Positions 8,170 through 17,798 are shown, counted from the stretch's first letter. The stretch: 64,000 bases of DNA from Neorhizobium huautlense (GCF_030811685.1 NZ_JAUSRF010000011.1:62001-126000); one strand, 5' to 3'. Made by a program: numbers and translations. Notes: a model not told the origin generated them from the letters alone.

Positions 8170-11100
8170 ATGGCCAAACGTCTCACGCGCAATTTCTCTT
8201 TGACCCCCGAGCTCGAGGGGTTCATCTCTGATTGCCTGACTTCAGGTGATTATGGCAATGCCAGCGAGGTGGTCCGATCTGGTCTCAGGATGCTGCGTGA
8301 TGGCGCCAGGCATACGCCGCCGCTTGCGACGGCCTGGCCGATCGGCGGTGGTGGCTGCGGTCACCTGATCCGCGAGAAGGATTGGTCGAATACACCGCTT
8401 GGCCCGATAAGCACATGGTCCGTCGAACTGCGGACGACGGTCGCGAATATCGTCAATTCCCCTGTTGCAAAGGTTTTGATGTGGGGGCCGGCGCACGTCA
8501 TGATCTACAACGATATCTATGCGGAGATCGTCGCAGACAAGCACCCGGCTGCCCTGGGCAGCAACGTCGCCGAGACCTGGCCAGAAATATGGGATTGGAA
8601 CCGTGAGATGATCGCGGCCGGCCTTCGCGGCGAGCTTCGTTCATTTCACGACCAGAGCATGATGCTGGTCAGAGACGGTCACCCACAGGAGTTCATCTTC
8701 GATCTGTTTTACACGCCGGTCTACGAAGCCGACGGTAAGATTGGCGGCGTGATGTGTACGGTCGTCGATAACAGTGACCGTGTCGATTTCGAGAAGCGCC
8801 TTGCTGGCAGTGAGGCGGAACTGCGCCGGGTCACCAACGCCGTGCCTATGCTGATCTCTTATGTCGATAGAAACCACGTCTACCGCTTCGCGAACGGCGC
8901 TTATGAGACCTGGTTCGGCACGCGGCCGGACGATATGATCGGACGACCGGTTCTCGATGTCATCGGCGAGAAGGCCTACGAGGGCCGACGGCCCGATATC
9001 GACCGTGCTCTTGGCGGGGAGGTCGTGACGGCGCAAGCTGATATGCACCATGGTGACGGTCCAGTCCGCCGGCTCGAAATCCGCTACGTTCCGCATGTTG
9101 AGGCCGATGGCTCGGTGCCTGGCGTCTACATCCTCGGAATTGATGTGGAGGAACGAGCTGTCCGCGAAGCCGAGCTCGAAATCAGCAACAGCCGTTTCCG
9201 TATGGCAATGAACGCCGTGCACGGCGTTTTGTGGACAAATAGTGCAGACGGAAGAATGATCGGCGAGCAACCAGGCTGGGCCGCGCTGACGGGCCAGAGC
9301 TTCGATCAGTACCAGGATTTTGGCTGGGTGAGTGCCGTCCATCCCGACGACATCGGCGGGTCAGTGGAGAGCTGGAATGCTGCCGTGGCAGAAAAATCGA
9401 TGTATGTCCATGAGCACCGGGTGCGCCGCCATGACGGCGCGTGGCGTCAATTTGCCATTCGGGCCCTGCCCATCATCGGATCTAAGGGCGACATCGTTGA
9501 ATGGGTCGGTGTTCACACCGACATTTCACATCAGCGGGCAGCGGAAGCCGCTCTGCGTGAGCAGGCGGAAACGCTGGCTCGCCAGGTTCGCCACCGGGAA
9601 CGGGCTGAGGAGCAGCTGAAACAGCTGAACGAAAACCTCGAAGCGAGGGTCATTTCGGAGATTTCCGACCGCCGCCAGGCTGAAGCCAAGCTGGCTCAGG
9701 CGCAGAAAATGGAGACGGTCGGCAAACTTACTGGCGGGGTGGCGCACGATTTCAACAACCTGCTGCAGGTCGTCTCCGGCAATCTTCAACTTCTGTCGAA
9801 GGAAGTGGCGGGCAACCAACGTGCCGAGGCGAAGATTGCCAACGCGATGGCAGGCGTGTCCCGGGGCTCGAAACTGGCGAGCCAGCTCCTGGCGTTTGGT
9901 CGGCGACAGGCGCTCGAGCCAAAGGTGGTCAATATCAGCCGTTTCGTCCGCGACATGGACGATATGATCCGTCGCGCTATTGGCGAAGCGATTGAGGTTG
10001 AGACCGTCGTTGGGGGAGGGCTCTGGAACACATTCATCGACCCGACGCAGATTGAGAACGCTCTTCTGAATCTTGCGATCAATGCGCGAGATGCAATGGA
10101 AGGGAGAGGCAAGCTCACTATCGAACTCTCCAATGCTCATCTCGACGATGCTTACGCCCGCACCCACGACGAAGTTACTCCCGGTCAGTACGTGATGATG
10201 GCAGTAACCGATACCGGTTCTGGCATGCCGTCTGAGATTATCGAGAAGGTGTTCGAACCGTTCTTCTCCACTAAGGCCGAAGGCAAAGGGTCCGGTCTTG
10301 GCCTCTCGATGGTCTATGGCTTCGTTAAACAATCCGGCGGGCATGTGAAGATCTATTCGGAAGTCGGTCACGGAACGACGATAAAGCTCTACCTTCCCCG
10401 CGCGCTGCAAGTCGAAGACGTTGAAGTGGCCGTTGATAATGGTCCAATCGTTGGTGGAAGCGAAACGGTTCTGGTGGTTGAGGACGACGCGGAGGTGCGT
10501 GAAACCGTCATCGCCCTGCTGACTGATCTCGGGTACCGGACGCTTAAGGCGGTCGATGCGGCAAGCGCGCTCACTGTCATCGACAGCGGCATCCCGATTG
10601 ATCTTTTATTCACGGACGTCGTTATGCCGGGCACGCTGAAGAGCCCCGAAATGGCGCGCAAGGCGAAAGAGCGACTGCCGAACCTCGCCGTGCTGTTTAC
10701 ATCGGGATACACGGAGAATTCGATCGTCCATGGCGGCAAGCTCGACGCTGGCGTCGAGCTCCTCTCGAAACCTTACACGCGCGAAGCGCTAGCCCGAAAA
10801 TTCCGACATGTGCTGGCTAATCAGGCGCAACGTTCAAATGCGAAAGGAAGGCTGCCATCTGTCGAGCGTCTAAACGAACCAGAGCCGCCGCAGGTCGTCG
10901 AGCAGTCCCTGGCTGGGGAAGCTTCAGTTGGGAAAATTGGTCGGCTGACGGTTTTGCTGGTCGAGGATGACGCTCTCATCCGCATCAACACTGCCGAGAT
11001 GCTTCAGGACGCTGGACTGATCGTTGTCGAGGCGGGAAGCGCTGAGGAAGCAAAGGCCGCGCTCCAGACGATGGCGGTCGATGTCCTTGTTACAGACCTC

Positions 11101-11343
11101 AACCTGCCAGGTGCTTCAGGGGCGGAGCTGGCTGGCGAGGCTCGGGCTCTGAGACCTGCAACGTTGATCGTCTACGCCACCGGTGATCCGTCGGCCGTTC
11201 GTGGAGAACAGGGTGCGATCGTCGTGTCCAAGCCCTACGACGCGGCGAAACTGGCAAACGCAATCGCCAGCGCGAAAACTGAGGATTTGGCGAGGGAAGA
11301 TATCCGCCGCAGCGAAAAGAGCGGCGAAAATGAAGAAGTCTAA
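8170..11343 (+). CDS. Hybrid histidine kinase with N-terminal ParD-like RHH domain
   Basis: 1057 aa from the ATG at 8170. Residues 1-45 read as a ParD/CopG-type ribbon-helix-helix ([14 protein letters not shown]...[15 protein letters not shown]). Then follow the sensory module WGP...YND...HP (about 60-185), a PAS (about 215-330), and a PAS_3-type domain (about 340-460). A HisKA follows with H526 in GGVAHDFNN, then an HATPase_c with intact N and G boxes ([21 protein letters not shown]). Two receivers have D816 (FTDVVMPG) and D976 (VTDLNLPG). It therefore senses a signal, phosphorylates itself and passes the phosphate to its own receivers. The DNA-binding-type domain on a kinase is unusual. The last 240 bases and the sequence after them are repeated at 17.5 kb. 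Confidence 0.88.
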   Translation: MAKRLTRNFSLTPELEGFISDCLTSGDYGNASEVVRSGLRMLRDGARHTPPLATAWPIGGGGCGHLIREKDWSNTPLGPISTWSVELRTTVANIVNSPVAKVLMWGPAHVMIYNDIYAEIVADKHPAALGSNVAETWPEIWDWNREMIAAGLRGELRSFHDQSMMLVRDGHPQEFIFDLFYTPVYEADGKIGGVMCTVVDNSDRVDFEKRLAGSEAELRRVTNAVPMLISYVDRNHVYRFANGAYETWFGTRPDDMIGRPVLDVIGEKAYEGRRPDIDRALGGEVVTAQADMHHGDGPVRRLEIRYVPHVEADGSVPGVYILGIDVEERAVREAELEISNSRFRMAMNAVHGVLWTNSADGRMIGEQPGWAALTGQSFDQYQDFGWVSAVHPDDIGGSVESWNAAVAEKSMYVHEHRVRRHDGAWRQFAIRALPIIGSKGDIVEWVGVHTDISHQRAAEAALREQAETLARQVRHRERAEEQLKQLNENLEARVISEISDRRQAEAKLAQAQKMETVGKLTGGVAHDFNNLLQVVSGNLQLLSKEVAGNQRAEAKIANAMAGVSRGSKLASQLLAFGRRQALEPKVVNISRFVRDMDDMIRRAIGEAIEVETVVGGGLWNTFIDPTQIENALLNLAINARDAMEGRGKLTIELSNAHLDDAYARTHDEVTPGQYVMMAVTDTGSGMPSEIIEKVFEPFFSTKAEGKGSGLGLSMVYGFVKQSGGHVKIYSEVGHGTTIKLYLPRALQVEDVEVAVDNGPIVGGSETVLVVEDDAEVRETVIALLTDLGYRTLKAVDAASALTVIDSGIPIDLLFTDVVMPGTLKSPEMARKAKERLPNLAVLFTSGYTENSIVHGGKLDAGVELLSKPYTREALARKFRHVLANQAQRSNAKGRLPSVERLNEPEPPQVVEQSLAGEASVGKIGRLTVLLVEDDALIRINTAEMLQDAGLIVVEAGSAEEAKAALQTMAVDVLVTDLNLPGASGAELAGEARALRPATLIVYATGDPSAVRGEQGAIVVSKPYDAAKLANAIASAKTEDLAREDIRRSEKSGENEEV

Positions 11344-11520
11344 CTGCTCAAAACAACTCTCACCAATCCGTATCTCTCCGGCGACTTTCGCCATCAGCTT
11401 TTAGGTAAAGGTTTTTGCATGGTTGCGCGAGAAAAGGCGAAACTGGGTGTCGCAGGACCCGACGGCTGTGGTTGCCCGTGACGTCTGAACCGTTGCGGTT
11501 GCCCGTTGAGGTAGAAACAG
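11102..11520 (+). repeat. Duplicated block, copy A (3' end of hybrid kinase and trailer)
   Basis: This 419-base stretch covers the second half of receiver 2, the stop codon and about 177 bases downstream. It aligns without gaps, at a constant offset of 6455 bases, to 17557-17975, with only scattered substitutions. Confidence 0.9.
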
Positions 11521-11593
11521 CTCCCGAAACGCCTAACGGTTTGTTGGCTCTTTTGCGTTCTAAAGGAAAAACATCTTTGTTTTTTGTTGTGCA

Positions 11594-12655
11594 ATGACCG
11601 TGAGCAATACCACAAGATCGCGGTCGTTGATTGTTCGCCTACAAGAACTTGTAACGCGCGAGCGCTCGGCCACCTTCCGCTGGACCTTGTCGTTGGGGCT
11701 GTTCGCGGTAGCGTTATTGGTAAGGTTGCTTGTTAACGACGAGCTGCCATCGGGATTTCCGTACCTGACATTCTTTCCGGCGGTCATTATCGCGACACTC
11801 GTCTGCGGTCTGTGGCCCGGCGTCGTCAACGCAACACTGAGCGGCTTGGCATCGTGGTATTTCTTTATTGCGCCGGCTTATACATTCGAACTGACCCCGG
11901 GATCGGTGCTGGCTCTCTTGTTTTATGCCTTTATCGTCAGCGTTGACATTTTCATCATCCACACGATCAGCGTGACGTCGATTTCACTGCGGCAAGAGCG
12001 GCAAGCGCTCGCAGTACTGGCGGCGAAAAAGGAGCAGGAGAATGTCCTGCTCCTCGAAAACGAAGCCTATCAGCGAGAGATGAGCTTCGAACTTGCCCAC
12101 CGCATGAAAAACCAGCTTGCCTTGGTCCAAGCAATTGTTTCCCAGACGTTGAGATCCACGACCGACGTGGCAGCGTTGTCGGACGTCTTGAATGGTCGCA
12201 TTACCGCCTTGGCAAAAGCGCATGACATGCTGATACATGGGCCTGCTGGCCAAGCTATGATTTCGGACTTCGTCCGAAGCACGTTGGCTCTCTATGATCC
12301 CGGTCGTTTGAAGATCTCTGGGCCGGCATTTGATATCGCGCCACGATCAGCACTTTCGCTCTCGCTTATTCTCCACGAGCTGGGGACAAACGCGGCCAAG
12401 TACGGCGCTTTGTCGAACGAAGGTGGAACGGTAGAAATCAGTTGGGCGGTTTCAGACGACCCTCACTCCGTCTTCGAGCTAGTTTGGCAGGAAAATGGAG
12501 GACCGCCAGTCGCACAGCCAAGTCGGCGCGGCGCCGGCTCCCGGCTGATCATGGCAGGCCTGGGCGCAGGAAGCACTGTAACTATCGACTATTATACTGC
12601 TGGTCTAAGATGCAAGGCATCTTTGCCTTTCAGCGAGCTGCAAAACCAGTCGTGA
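11594..12655 (+). CDS. Membrane HWE-family sensor histidine kinase (DUF4118)
   Basis: 353 aa. The N-terminus is a DUF4118-type transmembrane region with about four hydrophobic segments between residues 30 and 130 (TLSLGLFAVALLVRLLV, YLTFFPAVIIATLVCG, VLALLFYAFIVSVDIFII). The kinase core begins with H169 in FELAHRMKNQLALVQAI. It continues with LSLILHELGTNAAKYGAL (N box), LVWQENGGPPV (the HWE-type WxE motif) and GAGSRLI. HWE kinases in this group commonly regulate stress or light responses. It has no receiver, so its partner must be elsewhere. It follows the RHH-hybrid kinase by 250 bases. Confidence 0.9.
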   Translation: MTVSNTTRSRSLIVRLQELVTRERSATFRWTLSLGLFAVALLVRLLVNDELPSGFPYLTFFPAVIIATLVCGLWPGVVNATLSGLASWYFFIAPAYTFELTPGSVLALLFYAFIVSVDIFIIHTISVTSISLRQERQALAVLAAKKEQENVLLLENEAYQREMSFELAHRMKNQLALVQAIVSQTLRSTTDVAALSDVLNGRITALAKAHDMLIHGPAGQAMISDFVRSTLALYDPGRLKISGPAFDIAPRSALSLSLILHELGTNAAKYGALSNEGGTVEISWAVSDDPHSVFELVWQENGGPPVAQPSRRGAGSRLIMAGLGAGSTVTIDYYTAGLRCKASLPFSELQNQS

Positions 12656-12755
12656 CATCCTCCGCACGGCTTGCTCCAATAGTTGACCGCTTACAAAGTT
12701 GGCTATCGTGGCGTTCAAGCCATTGTTGTCAAATGGGTCCCATTAGCGGGCCGTC

Positions 12756-12779
12756 GGTTCATACCCCTTCAAGACCTTA
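12756..12779 (+). repeat. tRNA 3'-half-like remnant, copy 3
   Basis: GGTTCATACCCCTTCAAGACC then TTA, preceded by GGGTCCCATTAGCGGGCCGTC, which reads like an anticodon-arm and variable-region stretch. It shares TTCAAGACCTTA with the copies at 45848 and 57185. Confidence 0.5.
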
Positions 12780-12861
12780 GGTGAAGGGCCTTTGCTCACC
12801 GCAAAATCAAGTGCTATCTGTCCCTTGCGTTTCCAGGCCTTCGGAGCGAAAACTGCGAGGG

Positions 12862-12877
12862 TGTCCGATATCGGACA
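12862..12877. promoter_or_regulatory. TGTCCGATATCGGACA palindrome, copy 1
   Basis: Perfect 16-base palindrome, identical to the copy at 14951. It lies 386 bases before the Crp/Fnr-type gene. Candidate operator or recombinase site; binding protein unknown. Confidence 0.4.
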
Positions 12878-13262
12878 GAATTCCTGAGTTTACGACAAGC
12901 GATCCTTCGCAGGCCAGCAGCCATACAGAAATATTAGAGCATGCTAATCTATTGTGTGGTGATCAGAATTTTTCATGAACAGTCGTGAAACAAAGCGCTT
13001 CAGAAGCACGCGATAACATCCTGGGTTACGACTTCGCCCTTGGGTAGAAAATGTCGTCACGAATATTGAAGGCTTCGTTTGATATGCTAGTCGTTTAAGA
13101 AAAGTCCTGTTTCGGACAGACGCCCCGTGGCCCTTGTGTCAGGCCAATTTGCTGAACATACATAAGCCACGACAGAAGCTGACAATGAGACATCGTTCGC
13201 AACTTCATGGCGCGTACGGCTAGGAGAAAATCATTGCTCTTGCCCTCACTGAGGTTAAGAGA

Positions 13263-13976
13263 ATGGGCATTCTTTCGCAAACAGCCACTCGAAATCGTAT
13301 CCTTCGCGCGCTGAGCCCGAGTGATTTCGCGGGTCTTATTCCCTATCTTGAAGAGATTGAGCTGCCCCGACTTTATCAAATGTCGGCACCAGGCATGATC
13401 ACCGACTATTGCTACTTCTTAGAGTCCGGCCTTGGATCCATTGTCGCTGAGGTGACAGGCGGCCGAAAGGCAGAGATCGGCATTTTTGGCTATGAAGGGA
13501 TGTCACCAACATCAATGATCATGGACGCGCCGACGACACCATACTCGACGTTTATGCAAACCTCGGGGCGTGGTTACAGAATTCGCAGTATCCGACTGTC
13601 CCACGCCGTTGAAGGAAACTACCGGCTGAGATCGCTGCTTCTGCGATTTGCACAGGTGATGTCTGTCCAGGCATCCTATACAGCGCTTTCAAACGCAACG
13701 GACAAAATCGAGCAACGCCTCGCTCGTTGGCTATTGATGTGTCACGATAGAACCGACGGTGAGAAAATCGTGCTGACACACGAGTTTCTATCTGTGATGC
13801 TTGCCGTCAGGCGACAAAGTATCACCACTGCCTTGCATGTTCTGGAAGGCTTGCACCTCATTGAAGCAAAGCGAAATGAAATAACCATTCATAATCGGCC
13901 CGGTCTGGAAGGCTTTGCCGGTGGCGCTTACGGTCCGGCGGAGGACGAATACCGAAAGCTTATTGGCCCATTCTGA
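13263..13976 (+). CDS. Crp/Fnr-family transcriptional regulator
   Basis: 237 aa. The N-terminal two thirds match the cyclic-nucleotide-binding beta-barrel (YCYFLESGLGSIVAEVTGGRKAEIGIFG), followed by the dimer helix (LRFAQVMSVQASYTALSNATDKIEQRLARWLLM). The C-terminal winged helix has the HTH FLSVMLAVRRQSITTALHVLEGLHLI. No N-terminal cysteine cluster is present, so it is not an oxygen-sensing FNR. The barrel is short in sugar-contact residues, so its ligand is unclear. Confidence 0.9.
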   Translation: MGILSQTATRNRILRALSPSDFAGLIPYLEEIELPRLYQMSAPGMITDYCYFLESGLGSIVAEVTGGRKAEIGIFGYEGMSPTSMIMDAPTTPYSTFMQTSGRGYRIRSIRLSHAVEGNYRLRSLLLRFAQVMSVQASYTALSNATDKIEQRLARWLLMCHDRTDGEKIVLTHEFLSVMLAVRRQSITTALHVLEGLHLIEAKRNEITIHNRPGLEGFAGGAYGPAEDEYRKLIGPF

Positions 13977-13989
13977 GCAATGGATCAAA

Positions 13990-14256
13990 TTAATCGTCTT
14001 GTGAGCGGTGTGCGTCTTCGTCAGCGCAGGCGGCGATAAAGGGCTTACGGCACATTTCTGAATGAACACTGCCCGTTAAAGCAAGCTGGCAAAGGTCATG
14101 GGCACGCCAGTAATTGTGTCCGGACTTATAGCTGAATGTCTTTAAGTGCCTCAGAGCGTCAGCCGGTCCTCTAACCGTCCTCGTTAGGAGAGCGTCTTCA
14201 CCGACGTGCACCGGCACCTTCCAGCGGAGCGAAAACCGAACAGCAATGATGCTCAT
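13990..14256 (-). CDS. DUF982 protein
   Basis: 88 aa from the ATG at 14256. It shows the DUF982 pattern: FSLRWKVPVHV, VRGPADALRHL, YWRAHDLCQLALTGSVHSEMCRKPFIAAC. Related copies are at 39770, 53446 and 54399. The function of this small rhizobial family is unknown. It is convergent with the Crp-type gene. Confidence 0.8.
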   Translation of the reverse strand: MSIIAVRFSLRWKVPVHVGEDALLTRTVRGPADALRHLKTFSYKSGHNYWRAHDLCQLALTGSVHSEMCRKPFIAACADEDAHRSQDD

Positions 14257-14284
14257 TGTGGTTTCACTGAAATCTGCATGATGC

Positions 14285-14656
14285 TCACGTGCTTGCAAGC
14301 GCGGCCAGATCTACCTGGAGCGTTTCAGCTTCGAGCAAGGAGAGCTCCTGCGGCAGATCTTCGACCCCATAAATTTCATAAAGCGCCTTGAGCAGCAACC
14401 TGACCCGGGGCGACTTGCAGGAGTAGAAAATTGTTTGGGCATCTCGTCGTGTGGTGACGAGCCGTGCTCCACGGAGCTTTCCAAGATGCTGAGAAAGAGC
14501 AGACTGGCTCAACCCAACTTGGACGGCAAGCGAGCCCACGGACGTTTCATGCTGCCTCAGAACATCCAGAATGTGCAGTCGTTTTTCGTTCGCCATCACT
14601 CCCAAAAGACTGGAGGCTTGGACCACGGCGTGTGGGTCGACGAGTAAGGCCTGCAT
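14285..14656 (-). CDS. ArsR-family regulator, NolR-like
   Basis: 123 aa from the ATG at 14656, with GGGAG six bases upstream. The winged helix VGSLAVQVGLSQSALSQHLGKLRGARLVTTRRDAQTIFYSC is close to NolR of Sinorhizobium and Rhizobium, as is LLGVMANEKRLHILDVL. NolR represses nod and other genes. The C-terminus is longer than, and different from, NolR, so this is a paralogue rather than nolR itself. The frame is open 79 codons further upstream; that part contains a peptide also found at 18.6 kb. Confidence 0.85.
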   Translation of the reverse strand: MQALLVDPHAVVQASSLLGVMANEKRLHILDVLRQHETSVGSLAVQVGLSQSALSQHLGKLRGARLVTTRRDAQTIFYSCKSPRVRLLLKALYEIYGVEDLPQELSLLEAETLQVDLAALAST

Positions 14657-14950
14657 CTTCGGCTCCCAGCCATGCTCGACCACACCACGAACAAGCGGCG
14701 CAATTGAAGCGGTTAGATCTCGCGTACGCTCGACTTTAATTGTGGGGCGGTGCAGATTTTGTAACACTGTTTTATATTTATCACAATATAGGTACACGAA
14801 CATATGGCCGATACCGTCCAAACGCGGCGCAACGAACTGCTGCTTGCCCAGATAAGCGTAAAACCGCTGACAAATCTCGCCTTTCTGGCTCACTGCGACC
14901 CCAAAAGATTTACATCCGCCTGCTTGCTGGCATGCCGATAGACCTTTTAT

Positions 14951-14966
14951 TGTCCGATATCGGACA
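14951..14966. promoter_or_regulatory. TGTCCGATATCGGACA palindrome, copy 2
   Basis: Identical to the site at 12862. It lies about 295 bases upstream of the NolR-like start on the other strand, so the two copies bracket the Crp-DUF982-NolR-like group. Confidence 0.4.
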
Positions 14967-15418
14967 CAAAATGCTTGCCTCGTTAGTTACCTTGCTTGAC
15001 GTATCGCGACACTTAGGGCGGACTTCTCGGCGTTGTTTCTCCATCTGGTGCTTGGTACGTGGAAGCTTTGCCTCAGGTGCGAACTCGCTGTCGGCCCACT
15101 TGTCTACCGCTACAGCGGCGCTGCCGAAGAAGTGGAGGCTTTCGTCCCTGATGCTGCTGGTCGGTGGAAGCCTATGCGTTCCTTGGCGAAGTCGGGCGCC
15201 GCACAACCGCTTTCGGCGCCTGCTGCTAGGTGGGGAATTTTCTGGTACTGCTTCGCCCCGCTGCATCGATCGTCGCAGCGGAACCTCCTCCTTTATGGCT
15301 TGCCGCGCAACCCACCACCCACTCGATCCAAACGTTGAAGCGCTATCCGAAGCAGCAGACCTCCTTCTTGCCAATCGCTACCTGGTTGATTGAGTAGCGT
15401 GATTTTCGGATGCTCGAA

Positions 15419-15444
15419 GGAACTTCTGACAGGTTGGGGTCGTT
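15419..15444 (+). promoter_or_regulatory. EcfG-type promoter match (GGAAC-N17-CGTT)
   Basis: An exact match to the alphaproteobacterial general-stress consensus, but no + strand gene follows. If active, it would transcribe antisense to the frameshifted gene at 15483-15691. Confidence 0.3.
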
Positions 15445-15482
15445 CTTAACTTCGAGAACCTGTCCGTCATTGGCCAGCGGTT

Positions 15483-15691
15483 TCATGGCTTTCTCACTTT
15501 GTCGATCGACGTCGTTATTTTCGATGCAGGGAGCTTGGCTTCGGCGAGAAACTCTTCCTCCGTCGCCAAAGCACCAATCTTCAGATAAATGCGCTCAGCG
15601 TCGTCATCGCCAAGTCGGTATTTTTCGCGAGTTCGTATATAGCGGAGCGATCGTCGGCGAACTGCGGCTTCTTGGTTTCGTACTCGATCAT
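15483..15691 (-). pseudogene. Small conserved-type gene with frameshift
   Basis: The ATG at 15691 has AGGAG six bases upstream and opens MIEYETKKPQFADDRSAIYE. Near 15628, at a run of A bases, the coding signal moves to another frame, KYRLGDDDAERIYLKIGALATEEEF..., which runs to the stop at 15483. Joining the two frames gives one acidic, helix-rich protein of about 69 aa. This is either a true frameshift mutation or a sequencing error. Confidence 0.55.
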
Positions 15692-15831
15692 TGACTGCTC
15701 CTGCGGTCATAGGGGGACGGAGTTCTGATTCTGGGTGACGACGCTTAGAGGTTGGCGCGAGTGGTCACGTTTGCGAACACCGTATCGTGAAAGGCGGAAC
15801 TGGGCCCAAACCAAACTGCTGTCAGAGCTGT

Positions 15832-16068
15832 TCAGGCGACGATCAGCGGGGCTAACGTTCTCTCAAATTCTTCTTTGGATATAGGCCACGCCTCGATTAG
15901 CCCATCAGATGACAGGAACATGGTCATCGTCGTATGGTAGGCTTCCCATGTGACATCGATCGGCTCCTCGTCGAACTGCAGCTCGAAAACGCCTGGGGCA
16001 TGAGGTCGTGACATTCCTGGAAGCTGGAACGGCCCGCTGATGTTTATGCTTTTGACTGTCGTTTTCAT
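15832..16068 (-). CDS. Small hypothetical protein
   Basis: 78 aa from the ATG at 16068, with ACGGAA upstream. Begins MKTTVKSINISGPFQLPG and contains FELQFDEEPIDVTWEAYHTTMTMFLSSDG. No family recognised; it is in a run of small minus-strand genes. Confidence 0.55.
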   Translation of the reverse strand: MKTTVKSINISGPFQLPGMSRPHAPGVFELQFDEEPIDVTWEAYHTTMTMFLSSDGLIEAWPISKEEFERTLAPLIVA

Positions 16069-16173
16069 GGTGCAAATTCCGTACTTGAAAAATATCGTTC
16101 GCGTTGATAGCTGACGTGTTAGCAGCTGTTGCCTTGGGCATCTCAATCGGTATGTGGCAGAGGTTTTGCCCAG

Positions 16174-16368
16174 CTAGACCTGCGGCATCTGATCCGGAAA
16201 TGGGATCGTTAAATCCGGCAGGTTCAACCTGATGCGCTGACCGGACGCCCATGCAAGGGCGTGGGACTCAGTCAGAAACTCACGCTCGATCATGACACCC
16301 TGTTCGACGACGCGAACATTCCATCTATCTGGAGCAACGATAATCGAGACGAAATCGCAAAGGGTCAT
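16174..16368 (-). CDS. Small hypothetical protein
   Basis: 64 aa from the ATG at 16368: VSIIVAPDRWNVRVVEQG...FLTESHALAWASGQRIRLNLP. The pattern 'V.P..W.V......F.....A..wA..qr.rL' is of the kind seen in small rhizobial proteins that modulate stress responses. No named family assigned. Confidence 0.6.
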   Translation of the reverse strand: MTLCDFVSIIVAPDRWNVRVVEQGVMIEREFLTESHALAWASGQRIRLNLPDLTIPFPDQMPQV

Positions 16369-16406
16369 GACAATCCTTGGGTGAGCATTTCCGGTGATTG
16401 CGCCAG

Positions 16407-16586
16407 CTATTTGCCGGCATTTCTGAGAAGGTCTATTTCCTTGGCGATCGGACCCAGAAGCTTGCGCAGCCGGTTTTCTTCGGCATGATCCAAGCGAAAC
16501 CTTTTTGCAAATTCGCTGACAAGTACTGTTTTGGGTGGACTTGAGTGGACCAGTGGGTCCGACTTGGGTGGGTGATGCACGGCCAT
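16407..16586 (-). CDS. Very small hypothetical protein (59 aa)
   Basis: The ATG at 16586 has AAAGGA very close; a GTG at 16580 would have better spacing. The frame reads VSEFAKRFRLDHAEENRL then RKLLGPIAKEIDLLRNAGK, a clean amphipathic helical protein resembling small rhizobial regulators. It ends 39 bases before the next gene in the same direction. Confidence 0.55.
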   Translation of the reverse strand: MAVHHPPKSDPLVHSSPPKTVLVSEFAKRFRLDHAEENRLRKLLGPIAKEIDLLRNAGK

Positions 16587-16609
16587 ATCCTTTCAGGATC
16601 ACGGTATCA

Positions 16610-16876
16610 TCAACGAAAATGCGTAAGGTCCAGCATGATGGTGCTGCTTCGATTGACGGAATAGGCAGAGGTTGCAGCTTTCAGAATTCTTGGCCGAAGG
16701 GCATCAAAAGATGTAAGATATTCACCCTCGCTCGCATTCCGATGAGATTTCTCGGAGGCTAGAACTTCGGTTGCCAAGTAGAACTTTATTTCGAGCATCC
16801 CGTCATAGCCGGTGAAACGTACACAGCGGCTTTTGCCGTCAAAGCTGCGGGCTAGATTCGGAAACGAAATACCCAT
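16610..16876 (-). CDS. DUF1488 protein
   Basis: 88 aa, full DUF1488 length: ISFPNLARSFDG, CVRFTGYDGMLEIKFYL, YLTSFDALRPRILKAATSAYS and a final LDLTHF. The function of this family is unknown. It is coupled to the preceding gene by a TAATG overlap. A close paralogue is at 48081. Confidence 0.88.
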   Translation of the reverse strand: MGISFPNLARSFDGKSRCVRFTGYDGMLEIKFYLATEVLASEKSHRNASEGEYLTSFDALRPRILKAATSAYSVNRSSTIMLDLTHFR

Positions 16877-17151
16877 TACTGGCCACCCTCATCAGTCCAA
16901 CGGTCTATCGCTTGTTCTTTCGAAGGCCGGACAATGGAAACCTGCTCCCCTCGACGAGAGATAGCTTGGGAGAGGGCGCTTTTTGTCCGGGAGCCGCGGT
17001 GGAACTCGGCAGTAAGGAAGATCGACGCCTTACGTTTCACATCTGAGCTTGCGAGGGAATGGACGCCCCGAAGTCCAGCACCTCTCAAGACTTCTCTGAT
17101 AAGGGTGAAATTGGCGTTGCTAAGTGCGGCGGTGGCTGGGTTGGAAGACAT
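16876..17151 (-). CDS. Small hypothetical protein, paralogue of 55084
   Basis: 91 aa from the ATG at 17151, with AAGGAGG seven bases upstream. Begins MSSNPATAALSNANFTLIREVLRGAGL; the middle has KASIFLTAEFHRG. The gene at 55084 shares the same leader, the MSS start and the order of segments. It resembles rhizobial small proteins with a helical N-terminus; function unknown. Confidence 0.65.
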   Translation of the reverse strand: MSSNPATAALSNANFTLIREVLRGAGLRGVHSLASSDVKRKASIFLTAEFHRGSRTKSALSQAISRRGEQVSIVRPSKEQAIDRWTDEGGQ

Positions 17152-17437
17152 GCCGTCCTCCTTTGTTGGGGCAAGGTTTTGCACCCTTGGTAACAGCGCC
17201 CTAGAGACAAGCTGTCACTACGTATATAAGTCGTGCGCGATTTCGTAATTGCAAGGCCATTTCTTAAATTGAATCGAATAGTGTCAGATTGGAGAATATA
17301 GTTGCACATTATGCACGCGAACCATCCATCGAATAAATTGTCACGCCGCAGATTCTTTACGTTGAAGACCTAGTTTCATTTTCTGAAAAAATAAAATCAA
17401 TACTACACACCCTGTTATTTGTTTAAAAAAATCATAG

Positions 17438-17798
17438 TTGTACGTATACGAGGTCGCAGTTGACCCCTTAACTTCTAGAGGCTGCCGCCATGACACCAAC
17501 TTTTATTGCCACGGTTGCAGCGGTCTGTTCACGGACGTTGTCATGCCAGGCACACTACCTCCCAGGTACTTCGGGGGCGGAGCTGGCTGCCGAGGCTCGG
17601 GCTCTAAGACCTGCAACGTTGATCGTCTACGCCACTGGTGATCCCTCGGCAGTTCGTGGAGAGCAGGGTGCGATCGTCGTGTCCAAACCCTACGACGCGG
17701 CGAAACTGGCAAGAGCAATTGCCAGCGCGCAAACTGAGGATTCGGCAAGCCAGGACATCCGCCGCAGCGAGACGAGCGGCGAAAATGAAGAAGTCTAA
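17438..17798 (+). pseudogene. Truncated, internally deleted copy of the 8170 hybrid kinase
   Basis: 17522-17553 matches receiver 1 ([12 protein letters not shown]). From about 17557 the sequence matches the middle of receiver 2 ([21 protein letters not shown]...) through the same C-terminus SGENEEV. The two parts are in different frames. A deletion between the two similar receivers would produce this. Upstream of 17515 there is no match to the kinase. Confidence 0.8.

Larger units (their letters stand above)
12656..13262. other. Intergenic stretch with remnant and palindrome
   Basis: No convincing gene. It holds tRNA-like remnant copy 3 at 12756, the 16-base palindrome at 12862, a partial CTGTTTCGGACAG match to that palindrome near 13108, and the promoter region of the Crp-type gene. 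Confidence 0.5.
14894..15482. other. Intergenic stretch, probable gene debris
   Basis: Open frames exist on both strands but none has a ribosome site, a recognisable family or a sensible composition. It contains the second TGTCCGATATCGGACA palindrome and an EcfG-like match at 15419. Confidence 0.4.

Noticed and set aside
9526..10410. 294-codon minus-strand frame
   Set aside because: Antisense to the conserved kinase core of the 8170 gene.
14740..15393. 217-codon + strand frame
   Set aside because: It starts inside the NolR-like region, has no ribosome site and mixed composition; treated as debris.
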